A stretch of DNA of 64,000 nucleotides, taken from the NCBI GenBank assembly GCA_014526335.1, contig JACTAT010000052.1:2292490-2356489 (forward strand), read 5' to 3'. Below, in pieces: positions 55,676 through 64,000 of the stretch. This DNA comes from Chrysaora quinquecirrha (Eukaryota > Cnidaria > Scyphozoa > Semaeostomeae > Pelagiidae). The notes beneath the pieces are model-generated. The model was given only the letters and a program-made list of their open reading frames with translations. It searched no databases and was not told the DNA's origin. Every line of letters starts with the position of its first letter. The stretch's first letter is position 1. A program made the translations under genes and the position numbers.

Positions 55676-56750
55676 CTTAGGGTACAAAAGTATTGCAACG
55701 CTTGACCTAAAATGGCGGCCAACAGTAGCCGTAGGCCCAACAACACAAAATTTACATAACAAAGCCATGATGGCTCAGGGGCTTCGGCCAACTTGATTTA
55801 GGCGGGAAAATGTTCACAATTTCATTGACTTTCAGTTAGAATAAAAGTTAAACGATTTATTTCGCATTTGGGATGAAAAATAGTCAAAAACCTTGAAGCA
55901 TTGCCTTCCAAATTTTCTGGAAAATATTTCAAGGGTTGTCTTGAAAAACAGCGATGTATGAACCACTTATCGTGACTTTTGCTACAAAGTTTCGTGGTTT
56001 TTCGAGACAAAATAGTTCAAACTTGTAATTACCATTTAAATTTTCGCTCGAAGTGTACAGTTAGAGAAGAATTTGGGGGTTGAAATATTGATAAAGATTT
56101 TAGGTGAGTAACTTTTGAAGTTGTTGTTTTGATGCGAAAATAAATTGTGCACTTGAAGGAGTCTTCAGAAATTCTAATGGACAATTTCATTCACATATTT
56201 CAAAACTGTGGTTATCCCAAAATATTGCAAATTAATTTTGAAGCAAATTCTTGGGTTTATAGAGAAGAATTTGCAAATTTACAAAAAGTACCCTTTTTGG
56301 GCCTAAACAAAAGTCACTCACCTGAAATTGTTGTCCACAAAATAATCTCTGTTTTCTTTGTGAAAACTACTTTTCTCAGTAAAAATTTTAACGTGGAACA
56401 AAAGTTTCAGCTATTTTGCTTTGAATAACGAAAAAACTTTGAATCAACGGTCAAAAAAGTAGTTATGTTTATTGCTTTTCATCAAGACAACTCTTGAAAT
56501 ATTTCGCTCGAAATCTGGAAGGCACTGCTTCAAAGTTTTTTATTATTTTCCACAAGAAGCAACAAGTAAATCGTTTAACTTTTATTCTAAATGAAAGTCA
56601 ATGAAATTGTGAATATTTTCCCGCCTAAATCAAGTTGGGCGAAGCCCCTGAGCCATCATGGCTTTGTTATGTAAATTTTGTGTTGTTGGGGCTACAGCTA
56701 ATGTTGGCCGCCATTTTTGGTCAAGCGTTGCAATACTTTTGTACCCTAAG
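55676..56750. mobile_element. 1.1-kb element with about 350-bp inverted arms
   Basis: The left arm starts CTTAGGGTACAAAAGTATTG and the right arm ends CAATACTTTTGTACCCTAAG. The arms match over CGCTTGACC, ATGGCGGCC, ACATAACAAAGCCATGATGG, CTCAGGGGCTTCG and TTAAACGATTTA. Frames inside the arms mirror each other and are not genes. It lies between the convergent receptor and SLC22 genes; TTTATT at 56581-56586 reads AATAAA downstream of the SLC22 stop. Confidence 0.9.
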
Positions 56751-56940
56751 TCAGCTAATGAAGACGAGGCGGTGGGCACATCATGTTTCCAATCCTGCCA
56801 CACAGTAGCAGAAAAATTCCTTTTTCCTTTAGGTTTGAACTGCAATTTGCCTTGAAAAAGAAAAACCAATTTTCGCTTCAACGAGATTTCGTGTATACAG
56901 TATACAGCTCTTTATACGTCCCAATGCATACGTTACACGA

Positions 56941-59900
56941 CTAGACGACTGTCTCACGGTCCAGTTTCAATAAATGTACGGAATCAAATTTTAGATCGGT
57001 TACATTAGTTTGATTAACATCTCCACACTGACTTTGTAGGTCCTCAAAAGTGTCTCTTGTTGGCAGGCCTTTTGTTTCGGGAAGAATCAAGGACAGTAAT
57101 CCAGCTAGGCCCACAGAAATACACATGATAGCAAACGGTAGCTCAGGGCTCTTATTGCTTAGATGCGTTGTTAACCAAGGTGCCACAGCTCCGCCTAACA
57201 ACCGCACTCCAGTGATCAAACCAAGACCTTTCGTCCTGCAAATGAAATATGAACTTGGTTAGTCTCCGGGCTGGCTGGAAAAACATCTGAAATTTAATAA
57301 TATGGGGGAGTAAGGATAAAATAAGATAGAAACGGAGGTTTGTTTTGCCCTGTGGCAAAATGAAGGCGAGGCCCTGCGAGCAAAGCCAGTTAAAACGTTA
57401 AAACAACAACCACCAATTCAACAACGAAGCTTGAGCTGCAGCTGTGTTTGATTCCTCGTTCAGGTTAAAACCAAAGAGCCAAAACTCTGTCAGGAAATTG
57501 GGCGTTTGTGCATCAACCAAATGAGATTCTGAAGAACTTCTGGAGCATATACATTACCTTTGTAGTATGGCCTCGGTATGGCCCTTGGTCCTCTAGCCTT
57601 TAATATAAATCCCTAAGTAGCCCTTAAAGTCAGTGGCTGGGACAAAGAACGAATTTCCGGTCCACTGCATACACTCCTTCTACCCTCAAGCCTGACCTAC
57701 CCGTTACTTAAAAACCACTGTAAACAGAGCACTGATTATATTGACAGAGGAAGATCTGCCTCGTGCTTGCCATTTTATCTATTCTTTCATCCGGGACATT
57801 TTCCTCAAACATGTGCCCTGAAGAAAATTATTCCCAGAATTCCATTAGAAAATCGTTACTAAAAACAAAAGACGAAAAGGCGGCCATTTTTGCGGAAGGC
57901 TCTATAGCAATTAAATTACCTTGCATTGGTGGGGTAGAGCTCGCCTGACCAAACATTGCTTGAAACTAAAGCAGTTGACAAGAAGACTTTACCAAATAGA
58001 GCGATGCCAAGACGTATGTAAACTAGATCTGCAAAGAATAGGGAAAACGATGTATAAAAGAAATTACGAGAAAAAATCATCTGCACCAAGCAAGTAATGG
58101 GTCGGGAAGGAAAAGGCAGGAAAAATAAAGTGAATCTGACTAATTCTGGTACAATCATTGGCAAGTCAATCGGCAAATTGCTCCAAGCGATCACAGGCTT
58201 GGAACTATTGACCTGGGTTTTGCAAGACAACGATGTATAGAAAAATTGTATATCTTACCATTTTTCCTACTTTTTGTGATGAAAAATAAAGATGCACTTG
58301 CTAAGCAAGCTATTAGAAGACTCACTATCACAGTCTTTTTCCTGCCAAACCTGTAAAGAATGTTAGAATAATTTAAAAGGCAGATAATTTAACGCTTCTA
58401 CATACCATCTTGTACTTGCTCATTCGCGCAACACCAATCTACGGGAGATTTGCGTGTGCACGCGGCATCACGCATCTCCTCGAGAGTGGTGTTGGCTGAG
58501 CCAACTTTAGCACGGCCGGAAACGACTGACAGGCTACAACTTAGGCCTTATTCACACGATACCGGATTCGTTTTTCACATCGGATTACTTTTTGTCCCAG
58601 ATAGCCATATTGTTCACATGGCTCCGATTGAATCTGATGCTCTCTGCACCGCTTTTCCGGAGTCAAATCACTCCGCTTTGGTGGAAGTGAGGTACATCGG
58701 ATTGCTAAATGCGTCGGATTGCTTTTATGCTCGTGTGAACAGATGAATCCGATGTATTCCCGCTAAAAAACCTCTTCTTGACACATTTTTGGCACCTGAT
58801 CAACGTAGCTGCATCGCAGAGGCTTCCTAATAACAATGGTAGCTGCGATACGATCCGCAGCGTAGCATGTTCGTGTGAACAGAGATGGAAACTGAATCCG
58901 ATGTCGTCTGAACAGGTAAAAATTTCACATCGGATTGGGCCATGGATCCGTTGTGAAACGCGTAGTGTTAACTGAAAACAATAAGTATCTTGAGCATTTA
59001 TTGGCCTAATGATGATGATAACGTAGCATATTACTAGGCAATACTGCAGAGTTTTAATAAAATTAGCCACTGCTTTGCTTTTCCTGAGATTGACGCAGCA
59101 TAGACATTGATGCTGTATAAGGCATTAGACAATAGGTATGCAAGAAGTACTTAAAGACGAGCAAAATTTTCAAAGAAACTATACAAATAGCTTTCCTACC
59201 TTCCAGTGGAAAATATGGACAAGAAATTTGCAGGAATTTCCATAAGAGAAAGCAAAACAAAGTCCAGGTAAACATCTCCACTTAAATTTTTTGAAACGAG
59301 GAAAAGTCCATAATATGTTATTCCAACTACCAACCTAAAAATACGAAAATTGTAGGATCAATCAAAAATTGGATGTATTTTTGGTTTAGAAGTCTTTCAA
59401 ATTCCGACAAACACAGATTTGGCAAGCTTTGAAAACTTGACAGACCGAAAACTAAGGAAAATATCAAAAACGATAGATCCATGCAAGAAGTCTGCGAAGC
59501 CTCTAAATTTCAGAGATGTTTGAACTTTGCGTCTTAATGTTCTTATCCGGTAGATCAAGTAGCACTATAGCGGGTAGCCAAGAATGTTGGAAAGGTCAGA
59601 TGCAACCGCCAAGGTAGAGCGATTTTGACAACTATGATCGGAGTTCCATCTCAGAGTTTTGGAATCTGTTCACGTCAAAATGAAAAAGCTGATTCTGTGT
59701 AGACGTGTAGACAGAAAGAGTTAGTTTTCTCACTTGGACTCTTCAATTAATTTTCATTGTTCTCCGGCCGAAAGCTGATTGGTGCTTAAAACACAATGCC
59801 AATTCAGCTTTTCTTTCTAATTGGTGCATTTTCAGCCGCATCAGGGTATAAATAAATTCCGCCTTAGTTTGATGTTTCGGTCTGTTTCAGACGTTCATAC

Positions 59901-62235
59901 TCTGAGGAGTGTCAGACGAAAAATGCTTTTAAGTATGCCCGAAAATGCTTCCGCTGTTTATCGCGATTCTGAAGTTTTGTAAAACTCAAAAACTATGATC
60001 GGAGTGTTTTATAACGATACACTTTTCCAATATGAAAATGAAGACTAAAAACGATAACTATGCAGTGTAACAGGGACCTTATGTTTCAAGCAAGAACAAA
60101 TTACGAATAATTCTTTTAACAGTACTTACGAAGAATATGACATGATGAATGTATATAGAAGCGTCTTTCTATGCCTGAGAATATGAAAGTAGTTGGAGAA
60201 CTCTCCCTCTACAGGATCGATGGAAATCACGTCTGAAAATTGGCCTAGGCATTCAGCTCTTTTATTTTCTGTTGCAATTCTCTCAATAGTTGCATTTGCT
60301 CTTTTGTATTGGCCAGTGCTCCATAACCAACGCAAAGATTCAGGAATGAACCTAGGAATCAAGCAATCACATTAATGCCAGAATAAAGACAAATACAAAA
60401 TTGTAGGGTGTTGCATAACTGTAGCGGATTGCTCACTGTAGAGATCCAGGGTTCAGTTTAGCTCACTGCTGACTGGCGTAGTACCACAATTTACGAACTT
60501 TGAATTGAAATATCTAAATCTGTTATAAGTACAGCTATGAGCTTTTAAGATAATAAGGTAACGAGAAAACAGAAACTTGGTATCAACTCACTTATAAGAC
60601 GCAAGCAGTATTACATATGGCAAGGTACTGACAAGCTGCAGATGCCTCCAGTTTTGCAGTAGATATGCTTTCATTGCCAGAATCATGAGACCAGCAGCGA
60701 AATAATTCAACAAAAATGTAGCAGAGAGTGATCTATAAGAAGGACTGACGATTTCCAGTGCGATCACATACAATGTAAGTGCAAAACCAGACATGAAGAA
60801 ACCGTTAAGAAATCTTGCCATTATGAAGAACCATAAAGTTTTTGCAATTGCAGACATGCCTGATATCAAAGTTACCAGTGCCAAACAGCAAAAAAGTACA
60901 GATTTTCTGCCAAACCTACGATTTAAATAAAATGGAAAAAATTAATAGGAAAACAATCAATGATCGATTAAGCGCTGCAGTACTTTTTGCCATTCTCTTA
61001 GCATCTGGAGATTCGGCATTAGGAGGTGCTCCGCGTGAGCAGTGCTAGACTTATTACACGAGTCTAAGTTATCGCAGCTACCACCTTTAGTTGTTGTTGT
61101 TCTCGGAAAGCTGCTCAAACTACAGTAGCGAATTGCTGTTGTTGTTGTCCCAGATTTCATGAGCGCAACCGAGACTCGTGTTATAAGTCTAAGATTGGTG
61201 CAGATTTCAAAAAGGAGGAAGGGACACAAAAGTGTACAGAAATGTGTAAATATCTGGATCAGGATCCGCGAAATTTCCCCTTATCATTTTTAACAATCAT
61301 TTTTTCATTCTTATCCGTAGCGAATTCCATTAATGAAAACGAAATATGGCGGCTGTCTATATTATTTGGCTTTAATAGGACATTCGACTATGTAATGCGA
61401 AGATGAAATTGATATGAGCAGCAAATTTTCGGACACAGACGGGGACACGCTTTTTGCTTTGAAAAAATGTTGCAAAATCATCGTTGCGCGCTGACATCAA
61501 CTACCAATTGAGGATTTCCCGTGTCCCCGCCGCTTACGATTATATTGGAACATGAAAATTGCGGTCATGACGGGGACATGACGTGGACGCGTCTCTGTCT
61601 TTTACGATGTTGGGGAAAACAGTAATTCTATACCAGGGCTAGTAAGGACAAGGCAGATAGCAAGTACGTCATCGACGTAAATTTTCAGTTGTTGTAGTGA
61701 ATTCTCGAAAATAAAAAAATGAGCTTCTGTAATATTTACGAACAGCTATTTAATTGCATGCGAGTCAATGAACTTTGCCTTAGTTTTCCATTTATGGCTT
61801 GCAAATAATCGAGAACAGAAAACAGCATTATTTACCATTACCAAACAATATTATCTTCCCGTAAGTTTACCCCGAATAAGAAGCGGTTCATATATCACTA
61901 ACTGCTCCCCATACAGTAATCCGTAAAAGGTTAGTCTCTGCTTGGTCACGCCAGAAGCTAGTAGTTTGCATTGCTGTGTCTAAGACAAAGTAACTCAGAA
62001 TCATGGATTTCAGACGATGTATAACAGGTATTCGCGCTGAACGGGTATTCGCGCCATTGATTATCATTGTGTACGACAAAACCAATCACAGATTAGCTTA
62101 AGTATGGAGAAGTAGCAACACTCAAGCTTACCTGTCGGCTATCCATCCAATTATAAACGATCCTATAATTGCTCCAACAAAATAAGATGAACTTGCAATT
62201 TGCTCCAAATAGCCTCGATCGCACACCAGGTCGAA
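56941..62235 (-). CDS. SLC22-type organic ion transporter (N-terminus missing)
   Basis: SLC22 proteins are 12-TM major-facilitator carriers for organic cations, anions, carnitine and urate. Minus-strand exons: 62235-62132, 60915-60592, 60351-60130, 59334-59200, 58350-58259, 58028-57920, 57235-56941 (TAG). All phases agree. Hallmarks in order: FDLVCDRGYLEQIASSSYFV, GWIADR-FGRKS (loop 2-3), KFIPESLRWLWSTGQYKRA (large cytoplasmic loop), STGR-FGRKKTV (loop 8-9), WSGELYPTNAR, and LPETKGLPTRDTFEDL at the C-terminus. About 425 residues are present. The first exon(s), with TM1 and the glycosylated loop, should lie to the right of 62235, probably off-window. Substrate cannot be told. No frame break was seen. 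Confidence 0.93.
57236..57919. other. SLC22 intron
   Basis: Between the last two SLC22 exons. It contains no exon or structured repeat that I could identify. Confidence 0.6.
58540..58975. mobile_element. self-similar element, word CACATCGGATT
   Basis: In an SLC22 intron. TTAGGCCTTATTCACACGAT opens it; CACATCGGATTACTTTTTG, GAATCCGATG, TACATCGGATTG, GCGTCGGATTG, GAATCCGATGT and CACATCGGATTGGGCC recur in both orientations, with TCGTGTGAACAGA twice. The right end is not sharply defined. Confidence 0.7.
59770..59970 (-). repeat. half copy of the CTGACACTCCTCAGAG family
   Basis: It has the core (GCTTAAAACACAATGCCAAT, TCAGCTTTTC) and one arm (CAGACGTTCATACTCTGAGG, AGTGTCAGACGAAAAATGC, TGCTTCCGCTGTTTATCGCG) of the 9.06-kb element. 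The other arm is missing. Confidence 0.78.
61046..61191. mobile_element. TAGACTTATTACACGAGTC family, copy 3
   Basis: TAGACTTATTACACGAGTC at the left and GACTCGTGTTATAAGTCTA at the right. GTTGTTGTTGTTCTC and GCTGTTGTTGTTGTC lie inside. In an SLC22 intron; no clear target duplication. Confidence 0.87.
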
Positions 62236-62881
62236 CTGAAAGAGAGGACACTTCATGTAAATACACGCTTTAGTAATTCGACAATATGTTCATACTTGAA
62301 ACTATGAACTCAGTTTATTTGTCATTAAACCAACTGATATCAATATTGATAGAGAGGAGGAGCTTATATGGGTCACATTTGTATGGCATTGTTTACACGT
62401 TTGGTGTTGCATTTGCGTTAGCTACCTCGAGTTAACCGCCACAGCAATATAACTTCAAGTACGAACTAACGAAGTCTTAATAATTCCTATCATATATAAG
62501 ATATTAAGATTGCACGGCTAGGAAGTAAACCTCTGTTGTTCTCTTTCACCGTCCTTTCATGCCGGGTTCATGCGACAGGGCCACAGCAACAAATGACTTG
62601 AGGCTCTGGAACCCATGGTTATATTCAATTCAATACGTAACCCATTAAAATTTTACAAACAACTATGACCAGGATCACCACCACATGTAATGTGTGTGCA
62701 GTACGGTGGGGGATATTCAGTACGATGGGGGGATATAATGATTGCCGTGTTGAGGCATCTTGTAGTACGGTGGCAGATGTGCAGTTCGGTGGTGTCTTAT
62801 CATCATTGCCGTGGCGGATATTCAGTACACGCTTTTTTGTGTTCGAAGAATTTCGAACACATTGGTGTGGGGTGGCGTGTC

Positions 62882-62912
<31 letters not shown>

Positions 62913-63265
62913 CACTGACCAACCAACGCTTGAACAATGGAAAACGTGTAACAATAGTATAAGCATCTCAACAATGCCATTAGGGCCATTGTCTCGGCCA
63001 TTTATGTGCAATTTGCGGTTAGTTCTTCACAAGCCCCTTTGTCGATTTAAGGTCATGTGACAATTTTTCTCTTCGCACAAGCTTGATTGCATCTGACTCA
63101 TGGCTGTTTACCATTTGAAACTGGCAAATTGCCACCTTGGATTGGTAAATGACATTTCACGCATTCTCAACATTAATCAAAGAGTCTTGGCAAAGAGCGG
63201 CAATTTCAAACCAGTTTTCAAAACAAATCCTCATTATTATCATCCTCACCATAAAAATCGTCATG
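62236..63265. other. right flank upstream of the SLC22 exons; no exon recognised
   Basis: I searched the minus strand for the SLC22 N-terminal exon and saw none. 62650-62850 has repeats of GTACGGTGGNGGAT and GATTGCCGTG type. 62882-62912 is a tetranucleotide (ACTA)n run. Confidence 0.55.
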
Positions 63266-63297
<32 letters not shown>

Positions 63298-63331
63298 CAC
63301 CATCATCATTATCATCATCATCATCATGATT
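63266..63331. repeat. (ATA)n followed by (CAT)n microsatellite
   Basis: About ten ATA triplets (63266-63297) pass directly into a CAT-rich run. Confidence 0.95.
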
Positions 63332-63379
63332 ACCATCACTATCATTGATAGTGTGGCTGCGGCAAGATCTAAAGGAACT

Positions 63380-64000
63380 CACCACCACCACAATCACCCC
63401 TACAACCATCACCACCACCACCCCTATCACAACCACCACAACCACCCCTAAAACCATCACCACCACCACCCTTATCACCACCACCACAACCACCCCTAAA
63501 ACCATCACCACCACCACCCCTATCACCACCACCACAACCACCCCTAAAACCATCACCACCACCACCCTTATCACCACCACCACAATCACCCCTTCAACCA
63601 TCACCACCACCACCCCTATCACCACCACCACAACCACCCCTAAAACCATCACCACCACCACCCTTATCACCACCACCAGCCCCCTAAAACCACCACCACA
63701 AGCCACCCCTACAACCATCATCACGATCACCTCTATCAAAACCACCACGCCCCTTATCACAACCACCATAACCACCCCTACAACCATCACCTCGACCACC
63801 CCTATCACCACCACCACAACCCCCCTACAATCATCACCACGATCATCCCTATCACAACCATCACAAGCACCCCCACCTTCAGCACCACAACCACCTCTAC
63901 CACCACCACTACATCCATACTACCACCACAATCACCCCTACCAACAAGCATCATAATCATCGTGGTCATCAACATCATCATCATAACCACCACCATTATC
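63380..64000. repeat. 47-bp CAC-rich minisatellite
   Basis: Units built on CACCACCACCCCTATCACCA and CCACAACCACCCCTAAAACC repeat with a period near 47 bp (CCTAAA at 63448, 63495 and 63543) and decay to the right, running off the window. Long Thr- or Val-rich frames on either strand are by-products of the composition. Confidence 0.93.

Noticed and set aside
55451..55796. Hydrophobic 100-aa frame on the minus strand resembling a membrane protein
   Set aside because: It runs across the arm of the 55676-56750 inverted-repeat element and its start is mirrored in the other arm, so it is not a gene.
63218..63956. Long Thr/His/Val-rich open frames of about 200 codons
   Set aside because: They exist on both strands and are produced by the CAC-rich minisatellite; there is no protein-like sequence.

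Overview
The window is AT-rich animal DNA with many short exons, GT/AG introns and dense small repeats. The genes (anillin, an adhesion-type 7TM receptor with a fucolectin-like ectodomain, an SLC22 transporter), the tRNA-derived SINEs and the crowd of short inverted-repeat elements suggest an invertebrate metazoan, most likely a cnidarian such as a coral or anemone. The species is an inference; no marker gene fixes it.

Layout. (1) 1-12.5 kb, minus strand: anillin, from its first coding exon (12473) to the start of the anillin homology domain (2797); the rest of that domain and the PH domain were not found and probably lie beyond the left edge. (2) 12.5-26.7 kb: mostly repeats, with one probable intronless 127-aa gene at 18504-18887 (+). 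(3) 26.7-54.9 kb, plus strand: a receptor gene of at least 23 recognisable coding exons (signal peptide, FTP/fucolectin-like domain, VWC-like Cys repeats, Cys-rich exon, LDLa, HRM-like domain, short linker, seven TM helices, short tail). Nearly all splice phases agree from exon to exon. (4) 55.7-56.75 kb: a 1.1-kb element with long inverted arms. (5) 56.9-62.2 kb, minus strand: an SLC22 transporter, convergent with the receptor, lacking only its N-terminal exon(s). (6) 62.2-64 kb: simple repeats and a 47-bp minisatellite.

The most unusual content is not a gene. Some twenty short elements share one design: imperfect terminal inverted repeats plus a 7-14 bp word, present in the termini, scattered many times inside in both orientations. 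The word differs between families (for example CGGGTTTTCGGG, CCAACATGTTGG, GGGTAAAATGGG, TATAAGAAAC, ACCGTAAAACC). Several have 8-bp direct repeats at their borders, so they look like hAT-like non-autonomous DNA transposons. They nest in one another and sit in introns of all three large genes; one starts exactly where a receptor exon runs into a stop codon.

Three single-base frame breaks (two in the receptor, one in anillin) lie in otherwise well-conserved exons. They may be assembly errors or real damage; the sequence alone cannot decide.
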